Part shown: positions 56,877 through 64,000 of the stretch, in pieces | Position numbering within the stretch: the first letter of the stretch is position 1 | Layout of the letters: each line of letters starts with the position of its first letter | Assembly: GCF_017591425.1 (NCBI RefSeq) | Contig: NW_024467101.1 | Location: 12,598,918-12,662,917 of the forward strand | Origin: Ochotona curzoniae | Taxonomy: Eukaryota > Chordata > Mammalia > Lagomorpha > Ochotonidae | Length of the DNA: 64,000 bases | Direction: 5' to 3' | The notes under the pieces: model-generated | The model's input: the letters and a program-made list of their open reading frames with translations, nothing else | The model's database searches: none | Told to the model about the DNA's origin: nothing | Program-made: the position numbers and the translations under genes

Positions 56877-57959
56877 GCACAGCTCAAACTACTCAGCACC
56901 TGTGGCTTCAGAACTCCATACACCACCTCCTCATGGCTGGCCTAGGAGAGATCAGCAAGCCCATTTCACAGATGAGGACACTGAAGTCCTACCTCACAGA
57001 ACCACAAGCACTCAGACCGGAGTTGGAATCCCTGTCCACAGCACATTCAGCTCACCCACAGGGGGAAAGAGACCATCCATCCCTCTACCTCCCCTCCCAT
57101 TCCTGAGAGCTTCTGCCCATCTGTGAGTTCCAGCTGAACTCTACCCCAGGGGCCCTGTGCCCCCTCTGCAAGTCCACCAAGTGAACCTGCAGGCCGGGGG
57201 CCCTGGGAGAGCCCGCCTGACACAGGCCCTTTGCTTAGGGGATCCTAAAGGCAGAGGGTGAAGGGCGGCTGATGAAGGCACTGGCTTCAATTTCCAGGTT
57301 TCCATTCAGGGCTCCCGGCCCTGAAACCTTCCTTGGTGCGCCTATCACCGCCCTCCACCCGCCACACCGCAGCACTGGCCCCACTGGGAGGGATTCGCAC
57401 TGAGCTCCCCGTGTCCTGCCATCACCGCCACAACGAAGCTCTCGGATCCCCACCGCGGCCCTAATCGTGCGGAACACTGTTTTCGGGCTGACTGGTCGGG
57501 GCTGTAGGGAGGGGATTCTGAGGAGAGAGACGTCGAAGCAAGGGGAAGTTTCAACAACAGAGGGGATCTAGCTGCAAGGGGCGGGGGTCGTTTGGAAAGC
57601 AGGGGGCGTGGGAGGAAGGGCTGGGGAAGACGCCTGGGTAAGGAGTGTCGGAGAGAAGCACCAGGGAGTGAGGGGCCGGAGGTGCAGGGTGGGTGAGGAG
57701 GGGGAAGCCGAGGGGGCAGGTAGGCGGTGAGAGACGGAGAACAGAGCGATGTGGTCAGGGCACTGGAGGACAGGACCAGGGGACCGGGTGATGGGGGCGT
57801 GTCCGGGGGAGAGGAAGCTCCAGGGGCTGCCACAGCCCCCTTCCCCCTCGGCTCACCGAAGAAGGGCGGCAGGTGCGACACCGCCTCCAGGAAAGGCCCG
57901 GTCTCGATCTGCTTGTCCGCGGGCAGCGGCTTCAGCAGGTGCTCGGCTAGCAGCGCCAT
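37431..57959 (-). CDS. GLTP: GLTP, glycolipid transfer protein (complete)
   Basis: Cytosolic protein that moves glycosphingolipids, such as glucosyl- and galactosylceramide, between membranes; founding member of the all-alpha GLTP fold. Join in transcript order: 57959-57857, 41772-41714, 41102-40969, 39487-39337, 37613-37431 = 630 nt, 209 residues plus stop, the same length as human. The sugar-headgroup residues D48, N52, K55, W96 and H140, and Y207/V209 at the C-terminus, are all present. Differences from human as recalled: N63D, A65T, M133L, Q200K and N206S. The start MALLAEHLLK sits in a good context (G at -3, G at +4). Every splice site is GT-AG. Same strand as TRPV4; promoter is a CpG island. 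Confidence 0.99.
37614..39336 (-). other. GLTP: GLTP intron 4
   Basis: 1.7 kb with one sense-strand C-SINE (38162-38478) and MIR-like debris near 38585-38720; otherwise unique. Confidence 0.75.
38162..38478 (+). mobile_element. C-SINE in GLTP intron 4
   Basis: Full-length with 'gttcaagtcccagctgctcc' and an 'aaataataaaactttaaaaa' tail. Antisense to GLTP. Confidence 0.9.
39337..39487 (-). CDS. GLTP: GLTP exon 4
   Basis: 151 nt; completes R99 and encodes 100-149. Acceptor CCACAG, donor CAG|GTGGGC. Contains H140 of the sugar-binding site (KKYHGW). Confidence 0.98.
39488..40968 (-). other. GLTP: GLTP intron 3
   Basis: 1.5 kb of unique sequence; no SINE, simple repeat or exon-like segment was recognised. 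Confidence 0.7.
40969..41102 (-). CDS. GLTP: GLTP exon 3
   Basis: 134 nt; residues 55-98 plus two bases of R99. Acceptor TTCCAG, donor AAAAG|GTGATG. Carries K55 and W96, the tryptophan that stacks on the sugar. Confidence 0.98.
41103..41713 (-). other. GLTP: GLTP intron 2
   Basis: 611 bp; a MIR-like core at about 41448-41500, otherwise unique. Confidence 0.7.
41714..41772 (-). CDS. GLTP: GLTP exon 2
   Basis: 59-nt short exon; completes D35 and encodes 36-54 (CLGSPVFTPIKADISGNIT). Acceptor TCCCCAG, donor ACG|GTGCGT. Holds D48 and N52, which hydrogen-bond the glycolipid sugar and ceramide amide. Confidence 0.98.
41975..42112 (+). mobile_element. C-SINE 3' half
   Basis: 'ggctcctggctcctgcctgg' and 'tgaatcaggggaaagaagat'; the 5' head is absent. 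Confidence 0.65.
42113..42290 (-). mobile_element. C-SINE 5' half, antisense
   Basis: Abuts the previous fragment directly; 'tgtgggttcaggtacccaag' and 'ggcaca...gggagtgggac'-like remains. Together they look like two insertions truncated at one junction. Confidence 0.55.
42299..42669 (+). mobile_element. C-SINE with 17-bp target-site duplication, nested
   Basis: Element about 42316-42652, pika-type. The duplication aaaaacattaatttgaa is at 42299-42315 and 42653-42669. The right copy is the tail end of an older antisense C-SINE, so this is an insertion into a SINE. Confidence 0.95.
42660..42925 (-). mobile_element. C-SINE, old (host of nested insertion)
   Basis: 'ctgcaacagctgggactggg' and 'ggtgagccccggcactccc' mark the body. 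Confidence 0.78.
42927..42940 (-). promoter_or_regulatory. CTCF-consensus match
   Basis: Reverse complement CCACCAGAGGGCGC fits all 14 positions of CCASYAGRKGGCRS; it sits at the head end of the old C-SINE. Confidence 0.5.
43096..43415 (+). mobile_element. C-SINE
   Basis: Starts 'gggggcctggcacagtagct'; ends in poly-A at 43403-43415. Contains a small internal duplication (gacttggaagaa, twice). Confidence 0.88.
44300..44575 (+). mobile_element. C-SINE
   Basis: Older type with 'ttcgagtcccagctctgc' and A-rich end. Confidence 0.8.
44586..44878 (-). mobile_element. C-SINE
   Basis: Tail-to-tail with the preceding copy (10-bp gap), forming another inverted pair; head near 44878. Confidence 0.85.
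45612..45798 (+). mobile_element. C-SINE, 3'-truncated
   Basis: Good head ('accatggcatagcaggtaaa') and B-box, stops after 'acccacatgggacc'. Confidence 0.8.
47054..47403 (+). mobile_element. C-SINE with target-site duplication
   Basis: Element about 47069-47387, young type. Flanks aaaaagggattaaag (47054-47068) and aaaaaggagattaaag (47388-47403). Confidence 0.9.
47420..47985 (+). mobile_element. unassigned retroposon insertion, about 570 bp
   Basis: Ends in 'acattaaaaaa' and is bounded by diverged copies of attaaagt..ttcatatg.aaagag (about 47397-47423 and 47998-48024), the signature of target-primed retroposition. Not a C-SINE; probably a 5'-truncated LINE-1 3' UTR. No coding capacity recognised. 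Confidence 0.5.
47998..48165 (+). mobile_element. old LINE-1 fragment
   Basis: 'gagttcttacaaatcaatga', 'cccaatacaaccatggac' and 'gaaatgaaaagacacccctt' match, in order, a segment near the 3' end of mammalian L1. This was the target of the retroposon to its left. Confidence 0.65.
49060..49295 (+). mobile_element. C-SINE, diverged
   Basis: 'cccggcaccagcttccctgc' and 'tggtgcacaccctgggg'; (CT)n run then A-rich end. Confidence 0.65.
49311..49646 (+). mobile_element. C-SINE, pika-type
   Basis: Complete; 'ggttctaatcc' B-box, 14-base poly-A at the end. Confidence 0.92.
49735..49912 (+). mobile_element. MIR element
   Basis: The best-preserved MIR in the window: 'ctgtgtggcctgggagaaac', 'cctctctgagccacag', 'catagggttgttgtgca' and 'gcacccaccaagtgcccg' appear in family order. 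Confidence 0.85.
50935..51345 (+). mobile_element. C-SINE interrupted by another C-SINE
   Basis: Left part about 50935-51024 ends 'accctgggcaggcagtgag'; the right part resumes at about 51236 with 'ccacccatgtgggagacctg'. The pieces join into one degenerate sense copy. Confidence 0.6.
51025..51235 (-). mobile_element. C-SINE nested in an older C-SINE
   Basis: Antisense, with 'ggagctggatgggaactgga' and 'atgagatcctggcatgtgca'; tail end missing. Confidence 0.7.
52330..52590 (+). mobile_element. C-SINE, highly degenerate
   Basis: Only 'ggttgagtcc', 'ccacccacgtgggagg' and a 'gtaaataaaatagag' tail remain recognisable. Confidence 0.45.
53793..53815. repeat. (CCCTG)n short tandem repeat
   Basis: Four to five CCCTG units. 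Confidence 0.85.
54170..54385 (+). mobile_element. old LINE-1 3' fragment
   Basis: 'atgttcacaacagcactgtt', 'aacatccaacagcaaggga', and a 'ggaatt..aagcagcc' segment follow the L1 3' order. Confidence 0.65.
54405..54705 (-). mobile_element. C-SINE
   Basis: 'ggaactccatctgggtctcc' and 'gatgtgaaccaagcacta'; inserted next to the L1 fragment. Confidence 0.8.
55250..55500 (-). mobile_element. C-SINE
   Basis: 'ttttatttgaaaggtagagg' tail complement, 'gctggttcactccccgcaaa', head near 55500. Confidence 0.82.
56590..56825 (+). mobile_element. C-SINE, tail adjoining CA repeat
   Basis: 'ctgggaggcagcagcgacca' and 'tgaaccagcagatggaaggt'; followed 20 bp later by a CA microsatellite. Confidence 0.72.
56844..56873. 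repeat. (AC)n microsatellite
   Basis: About 14 AC units in GLTP intron 1. Confidence 0.95.
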
Positions 57960-58420
57960 TTCGGGATCGAGACCCGCGGTGATGCCCCAGCCGGCGCCAC
58001 GGGCGTCCACGCCGCCCCCCGGGCCGCCGCCGTCCCCGTCGGCTCCGGGGCCGTCACTGCCGCCCGCCGCGGGCTCCGGGGCCGCCAGCGTCGCCACTTC
58101 CGCCTGCGCCGAGCCCTCGTTAGCCGAGCGCTCAGCGCCGCCCGCCGGCCGAGCGCCTAAGCCGCTCCGCGCGCCGTCCCGCCCCCCCAATCGGCGTCCA
58201 ATCGGCGCCCGCCGCCGCGCTGTTCGGCCCAATCCGCGCCCGCTGCTGCGGGGGCCCCGCGCCGCCATTGGCCGGGAGGCGGGGCGACGCGGAAGCGCGC
58301 CGACTCGTCCGTGCTCCCCGGACCGGCCAGGTGAGCCGCTCCCAGGTGGACTGGCCGCAGGTGCACCTCCCTCCGCCCCCCGGCTTGGGAGCCGGCCGCT
58401 TCTGGCCCGGACCCTCGCTG
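57840..58420 (-). promoter_or_regulatory. GLTP: GLTP CpG-island promoter
   Basis: Dense CpG from within intron 1 through exon 1 to about 58.42 kb. Four CCAAT boxes within 85 bp: + strand at 58187-58191, 58198-58202 and 58229-58233, and inverted (ATTGG) at 58267-58271. GC boxes between; no TATA. A start about 60-100 bases left of the CCAAT cluster (roughly 58.09-58.13 kb) would be typical for NF-Y promoters; this is inference. Confidence 0.85.
57857..57959 (-). CDS. GLTP: GLTP exon 1, coding part (start codon)
   Basis: 103 nt; residues 1-34 plus one base of D35. ATG at 57959-57957, context CCGAAATGG. Donor TTCG|GTGAGC. Encodes MALLAEHLLKPLPADKQ and the helix lining the ceramide tunnel. The frame is open upstream of the ATG (see findings). 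Confidence 0.98.
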
Positions 58421-59218
58421 GCTGAGAACGTAAAGCTACCCCATCACAACTTCACAATCCACCCACAGCCCCAACCCTGCCAGCGTTCCTACGTTCCCCA
58501 CACGCTCCCAAACAGGTCTGTCCTGCAACATCCCTAGGCGACCTGTAGGACGTCCCTCGCGTTTTCCTTTTCTTTACCTGCATTACAATCGGGAGGTGGA
58601 CTGCCTAAGTCCCGTGCCAGCTGAGCCAGTGCCCAATGGGGCAGGCCTGTTTCCCAAAAAATGGGGGTGCAGTCTACCGTCAATAGTGGGATACTTGGGT
58701 TCCTCACACTCAGTGCTCGGCTTATCCAGAATCCCAGCGCCAGGATCCTGACAACTGCGCCTTCCTTCCAAGATAAATATTCCCTGTGTGCTCCCTGCTG
58801 GGTGGTAAGCATTGAGGATTAAGTGCCACACACCATTAGCAAAACTCTGCTCTCTCGCTGAGCTGAGGTGAACAAAGCGGTTTTTGGATCTCAGTGAGTA
58901 CTCAAGTGAAGACCTGGGAGGGCTGCTGCGGCAGAAGCAGGACACAAGGTTAGAGCAGTGCATCTCGAAGAGCTGGCCCTGAAGAAATGGGAGACAGGCC
59001 AAAGCTTTGGGTGGCAGAGAGCTCCCTGTGTATGCCAGGAGCTAGAGGGATCCAGGGGTGGAGTCACAGGAGTTGAGGCCTTCCTGTGGAAGGGACTGGC
59101 AAGAGCTTGAGGACACTGGGTGAGAGTGGGCACGGGAGACTTCAGCTTACACGTTGAGGGCAATGAGAAATCACTAGAGCTGGGAGAGTATCGACTGAGC
59201 CTCAATAAGAATGTTTAA

Positions 59219-59488
59219 GCGGGCTCAGCGTAGAACTCACCTTGTTCGCACTGGGATCCCCCTCTTCCCCCAGCTCCCTGCTTGTGGCCTGAGAAAGCAG
59301 TCGAGGATGGCCCAAAGCCTTGCGGGCCTGCACCTGCATGGGAGATCTGGAAGAAACTCCTGGCTCCTGGCTTTGAATTGACTCAGCTCCGACCGTTGAG
59401 GCTACCTGGGGAGTGAATCAATGGGTGAAGATCTTCCTCTGTCTCTCTTTCTCTTTGTATATCTGACTTTGCAATTAAAAAAAAATGT
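59219..59488 (+). mobile_element. C-SINE with internal deletion in the head
   Basis: Lacks the B-box region: the sequence passes from 'cactgggatccccc' directly to 'cagctccctgcttgtggcct'. A-tail at 59477-59486. Confidence 0.85.
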
Positions 59489-59849
59489 GTTCAAGGAACT
59501 GGTGCTATGGATCAACTGGCTAATCCTCCACCTCCAAGCACTGGGATCCCATATGGGCACTAGTTTGTGTCTCAGCTGCTCTACTTCCCACCCAGCTCCC
59601 TGCTTAGGGCTTAGTAAAATGGCAGAAGATGGCCCAAAGCCTTGGGACCCTGCACCTGCAGGGGAAGACCCCGAGGAAGCACCTGGCTCCTGGCTTCGGA
59701 TCTGCTAAGCTGCAGCCATTACAGTCATTTGGAGGGAATAAACCAGTGGATAGAAAATCTTTGTCTCTTCTCTCTCTGTAAAATCTGCCTTTCTAAAGAA
59801 TGAAGAATCTTTACAAAATAAAATTAAATCTTTTTTTTAAAATGTGTTC
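59482..59849 (+). mobile_element. C-SINE inserted into the tail of the preceding copy
   Basis: Element about 59493-59838. The 11-bp repeat aaaatgtgttc at 59482-59492 and 59839-59849 brackets it. Confidence 0.9.
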
Positions 59850-61075
59850 GATTGAATCAGGGGGACAGGTGAGAGATAAGGCCATGACCCTGTGGGGAAT
59901 CAGGAAGAGACAGGGGCTGGGGGAGATGAAGCCACCATCACCTCTTGCTCATCGTACAAATGACAACATGCCCCATCAAGTCAGATCTCCCGTTGATAGG
60001 GGCCAGACGCTCATTCCCACCCCACCCAGCCTCGGCACCTCAGGCATCTGACAATACCAGCTTCTCCGAGGCTTGCAGGCCTGCCCAGCACCCCGACCCA
60101 GTGCCAGAACCCCACCCGCTTTGCCAGTGCCTCCCTCAAGTCCCCGGGGAAAACATGGCCCACACACGGGGCCTTGTGTCATTGGATGATATTCTCATTC
60201 CTCAACTGGCTCTGTTCTGGGCAAGCTATCCAGAAACTGTGGCTGCCAGAGCATCCCGCCATAGAACATGCACCTGCTGTTCCAACGTGAGGTGTTTCTC
60301 TTGGTGAATGGAGTGTCTGGAGGTTTATCCATTGGCCCACTCAGCTGGCCACCCAAGGGAGGATCCTGTTTATGCACGGGCCCACTCAGCTATTCATCAG
60401 GGGTAGATTCTTATCTTCTCACAGCCCGTGACAAAGGATGAGCTGGTGCCAGCAGCCAAGCTAGTAGCATAATTGGAGGTTCTGGACTGGATGGAACACC
60501 CTAAGGAGTGGCAGAGACTTCAGAGGATGGGGGTACCACATCTCCCAGGCAAAGGACACTGTGACTTCCTAACTGGCCAGTCACTGCTCAGCATTCCTAG
60601 CTTTCTAGGTTCTTCAGGAGAAGCCTCAAACTGAAGACTTATGGGCATCCATTGGTTGATTTTTAAATGTTGGCACAGAAGTTCAGAAGTTTAAAAAGCA
60701 CCCTGTTAAGCCACATAAATCTCAAATGTACAAAAAAGTCACAAGTACCATATGAATCTAATTTTTTTTCCAGAACTGAGCATACTTTGCTGATACAATG
60801 TTCAATCACCCGCAACACCCCGGTATGCATTTCTTTCTCGGCAAGGAATTTTCCTGGAGACTCAAAAAGTCTCATTAATGCAGGAATTTAAACCCAATCT
60901 TCACTCTCCTCAAATCCTCTGATCTCATTCAAGGTTGGCCATTTGTCCTTCGAAGCACAAGGGTCCCATTTAGGACAGCACATTGCAGGTGATGATCCCA
61001 GCTCATGAGCCACCATTAGCCAGGCACAATTGTCAGCTTTTCCTGGCTGCCAGTGATGCTGCTGTGTGTGTGTGT

Positions 61076-61223
61076 TTTAAGATTTATTTATTTCTATTGG
61101 AAAGTCAGATATACAGAGAGGAAGATTTTCTGTCCGCTGATTCACTCCCCAAGTGACTGCAACGGCTGGAGTTGAACTGATCTGAAACCAGGAGCCTTAG
61201 CCGCTAGGCTACCATGCTGGGCT
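61076..61223 (-). mobile_element. C-SINE with internal deletion (about 150 bp)
   Basis: Both ends are present ('aagatttatttatttctatt' tail complement and 'ttagccgctaggctaccatg' head complement) but the central body is gone. Confidence 0.85.
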
Positions 61224-61237
61224 CTGATGTGTGTGTT

Positions 61238-61550
61238 TTTTTAAAGATGCATTTATTTTTATTGAAAGGGCAGATTTCCAGAGAGAAGGAGGGAGAGAGA
61301 GAGAGAGAAAGATCTTCCATCTGTTAGTTTACTCCCCAGATGGCTGCAATGGCTGGAGCTGAGTTGATTATAAAGCCAGGAGCTTCCTCTAGGTCTCCCA
61401 TGCAGGTGCAGGGTCCCAAGGCTTTGGGCTGTCCTCTGCTGCTTTCTCAGGCCACAGGCAGGAAGCTGGATGGGAAGTGGAGCAACTGGGACATGAACCA
61501 GTGCCCATATAGGATGCTGGTGCTTAAAGGTTGAGAACTGATCTATTGAG
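61238..61550 (-). mobile_element. C-SINE
   Basis: 'gggaagtggagcaactggga' and 'gcccatataggatgctggtg'; contains a (GA)n run at 61291-61309. Confidence 0.88.
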
Positions 61551-61867
61551 GACTGGGGAATGGGGAGTCTATTGGAAGAGCCTTTGAGTTGGCTGCATCT
61601 ATGGTTCCTCAGATTTACCCAGTGTTTTTTACAGATGCAACCATGATTTCTGTGCATCACAAATACTGTAGGAGCCATACCCAGTTTTTCTCATCAAGTC
61701 ATTATAGATGATGCATGGTTTGGACTAGTTCATTACTTGAATAAAGTAATAGTGCCTTCCATACTTATGCCGTAAAGCTCTTCTCTACCTGCCCCTGCAA
61801 TCAATCGCTTTGGTAGGGAGACACATTTTAATTTTATTTTCCCAAAATATAAGATTTTTTAAGGGTT

Positions 61868-62065
61868 TTTTTTTTTTAAGAGGGAGAGACAGAGATCTTC
61901 TATCTGCTGGTTTACTCCCCAAAGGGCTGCCAATAGCCAGGGTTGGGCCAGGCTACAGCCAGCAGCCAGGAGCTCCAGCTATGTCTCCCATTTGAGCTAG
62001 ATGGGGAGTAGTACAGGGAGGACTCAAACCAGCAGTGAGAAACAGTGCGACAGCAGCCCAGGACA
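61868..62065 (-). mobile_element. C-SINE, truncated
   Basis: Poly-T at 61867-61878, 'ccagggttgggccaggctac', 'ggactcaaaccagcagtgag'. Confidence 0.75.
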
Positions 62066-62464
62066 GGGCTGACCAGCACCTGCAGGGAGCTGCTCTGAGA
62101 CGAGGTCAGCATCTCCACTGATTTATCCACATCAGTGCAGACCGCAAACTCCAGGTCATGATCCAGTGCTGCTGTTTATTTAGGTGCTATGTTCAGGCTG
62201 TCCTGGTTGGGGCCCATGACAGCCCCTGTGAGCTGGCTTGTGCATCCTCTGACATGTGTCTGTCATCTGTTAAGTACTCCCTTCCATATCTAGGACAAGA
62301 TATTCTGGACTTGTATTTGCCTTGCCCACATCTGTAATCAGCTGTTTTGTCAAAGAGCCCTGGTTCCTTTGTTTGGGGAACAGTATTTGCAAATCAAATT
62401 CTGGGTGTGGTGATTTGTCATTGGGGTGTCACAGCTCCTGGGTCTTCTCAGTGGACAGAGTCCT

Positions 62465-62484
62465 ACACACACACACACACACAC
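62465..62484. repeat. (AC)10 microsatellite
   Basis: Short AC run in intergenic DNA. Confidence 0.9.
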
Positions 62485-63049
62485 CTCTACATGTATCTCT
62501 ATTTGTTTTTGCAGTTACCTATCTCTACAGAAAACTATGCTTGTCACCCCAACAGATCCAATTCCAATCTAATTCTACTTTCTCTGTTTTCCCAATTTGG
62601 AGCCCCCTTTGTGGCCAATGAGAAAGCTGGGGCTCTCACTGGTTCTCACAGGTTCAGGTAGTGGGCCATCCCTGATGCCTAGCCATCTCCTGGCTCCAAG
62701 ATCTCATGCAAGGCAGATTCCTTCCTCAACCTGCAGGAAGGGGGCCACCTGGGCTGGATATCCAGCACACCCGTCCCCCTCCCTATTTTTTTGGTAACGT
62801 CATCTGGACTGCAATACCACTCTGTGCACTGGCTGCCCTTCTCCTTCTCCCCTCATTATTGCTGATGCTTAGCTTGCTGAGAATTCACCTTATGGCTTTG
62901 TTGAAGCACTAAGGAACCCAAAGGAAAAGAGAGCAGGGAAATGGAAGTGATGAAGGGGATTAAAGGGGGAGAATCGCATGAATAGTGGGCAAGCTGGCTT
63001 CTGCCTTGGACCGTGAGTTCCTCAGACCTGCACACCCTCAACAAGTGGG

Positions 63050-63690
63050 GTAATTTACTTTGTTTTGTTTTTTACATTTTTTTAATTTTGAATTTTATGG
63101 CATAATTCCACAGAGTCTGGGATTCCACCCCTGCCCCAAACTCCCACCTCCCGACTGATTTTCCCCATATTATTACAATAATATAGTCCTTCTTAAGTAG
63201 TCATAAGTCCATCAGTCTGTTGTTTAAGTGTGTCTGACATTGCTGGTACAGGGAATGTCAGAAAGCCCAGCATTCCATTGTCTAGATATGACCAACAATT
63301 TCATCAGGAGTTCATCTTTGATTTGGAAGTAGGGATGCATACTGTGTTGTATCTTCACATCTGAATATGATAGTCTCTATTACACCATCACTATACATTC
63401 CCTTAAGTGAGAAGCCACAAAACAAAGTCAACAATAGGTATGAAGTTAAAACAAAAAATTTACAGCACCAAGGAGTTGAAAAACACACCACTGAATAACC
63501 CATGCATGGGTGAAGAAAACAGAAAAGCCTCTTGGATAAAATGAGGCCACCGTGCGATCCAGAGAACATACGGTATTTGTCCTTTTGGTATTGGCTTATT
63601 TCACTGAGCATAATGGTCTTTAGTTGCGACCATATAGTTGCAAATGGTATGATTTCAATCTTCTTAATGACTGAGTAATAGCTTTTAATT
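63050..63690 (+). mobile_element. LINE-1 fragment, 3' region
   Basis: Contains a stretch resembling L1 ORF2 nucleotide sequence ('ttgaaaaacacaccactga', 'ataacccatg', then an 'agaaaacagaaaag' run at 63475-63530), followed by the L1 3' UTR hallmark 'ttggcttatttcactgagca' (63591-63610). Stops in all frames; a dead copy. Its left part (63.05-63.45 kb) I assign by adjacency only. Confidence 0.6.
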
Positions 63691-64000
63691 TGAATCAAAG
63701 CAGACAGAGGGTTAAGTAGAAAGCCAAGTGTCACAGCAGGGGAAGTGACAACAGACACAAAGGGGCCACTTCTTCTGTTGAGACTGTTGGACCATGCCAC
63801 TTCTGCCCTCCTCCAATACCACAAGAGCCAGATTAGATGGGCCAGCGGATGGAATGCTAGGAGTGGACTTGACTCAGCGGGAGGGAGTTGTGTAGCTGGC
63901 AAGCTTGCATCACTTTCCTGCAATAGCTCCACCCAAGGTTAACTGCATCTCCGCAGGCTGAATCATCAGAGCCTGGACAGTTCTCCCCAGTAGCATCTTG

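Larger units (their letters stand above)
41773..57856 (-). other. GLTP: GLTP intron 1
   Basis: 16.1 kb, the most repeat-loaded part of the window: about 17 C-SINE copies in both orientations, several LINE-1 3' fragments (47.4-48.2 and 54.2-54.4 kb), a clear MIR (49.7-49.9 kb), a CA repeat, and a perfect CTCF core at 42927-42940. Unique-looking intervals include 46.1-46.9, 48.2-49.0, 50.0-50.9, 52.6-54.1 and 55.5-56.5 kb. No alternative coding exon was seen. Confidence 0.8.
58421..64000. other. intergenic region upstream of GLTP
   Basis: 5.6 kb: unique sequence 58.4-59.2 kb, two C-SINEs in tandem (59.22-59.84), unique AT-richer DNA 59.85-61.05 kb, three antisense C-SINEs (61.08-62.07), a short (AC)n (62465-62484) and LINE-1 debris from about 63.05 kb. 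No exon of a further gene was recognised. Confidence 0.7.

Noticed and set aside
63312..63932. 206-codon minus-strand frame near the right edge
   Set aside because: Lies antisense across LINE-1 debris and resembles no reverse transcriptase or other family; treated as chance.
58421..64000. First exons of TCHP, the next gene in human
   Set aside because: No TCHP-like coding sequence was recognised; in human the gap to GLTP is larger than the 6 kb available here.

Overview
This window is mammalian nuclear DNA, most likely from a lagomorph and probably a pika (Ochotona). The evidence is the dominant interspersed repeat: several dozen copies of a tRNA-derived SINE with an AATAAA-rich tail. Its older copies resemble the rabbit C-SINE, and its youngest copies carry the variant head I associate with pika. 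Two protein genes are present, both on the minus strand, in the order and orientation of human 12q24.11: TRPV4, then GLTP. The species call is inference from the repeat family; the two gene calls are direct reads of the exons.

Layout. Positions 1 to about 30.4 kb hold TRPV4, transcribed right to left. Fourteen coding exons (2 to 15) lie at 18,581 down to 256, and every one has a GT donor and an AG acceptor. They encode residues 1-819 plus the first base of codon 820, with no insertion or deletion relative to the 871-residue human protein as I recall it. The last coding exon (about 52 residues) lies left of base 1, outside the window. A GC-rich island at about 29.99-30.42 kb with a good minus-strand splice donor is the probable promoter and non-coding exon 1. 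Positions 30.4-36.55 kb are intergenic and SINE-rich. Positions 36.56-58.2 kb hold GLTP: all five coding exons, a complete 209-residue protein, a poly(A) signal and a CpG-island promoter with four CCAAT boxes. Positions 58.3-64 kb are intergenic, with SINEs and LINE-1 debris; no exon of the next gene expected from human synteny (TCHP) was recognised.

Function. TRPV4 is a plasma-membrane, calcium-permeable cation channel of the vanilloid TRP family. GLTP is a cytosolic glycosphingolipid transfer protein. They are neighbours by conserved synteny; nothing in the sequence suggests a shared pathway or operon.

Non-coding features. The rest is introns and intergenic DNA filled with C-SINEs (several with clear target-site duplications), old LINE-1, MIR and L2 fragments, CA/GT microsatellites, a 650-bp (CCAT/CCAC)n block in TRPV4 intron 2, and an 18-bp G-rich minisatellite that abuts the TRPV4 exon 13 donor. 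I found no prokaryotic features and no intact retroviral gene. There is no clear new biological system here. The most interesting items are local: repeat-driven RNA structures around TRPV4 exons, a tandem splice acceptor in GLTP, and a possible divergent transcript at the GLTP promoter.
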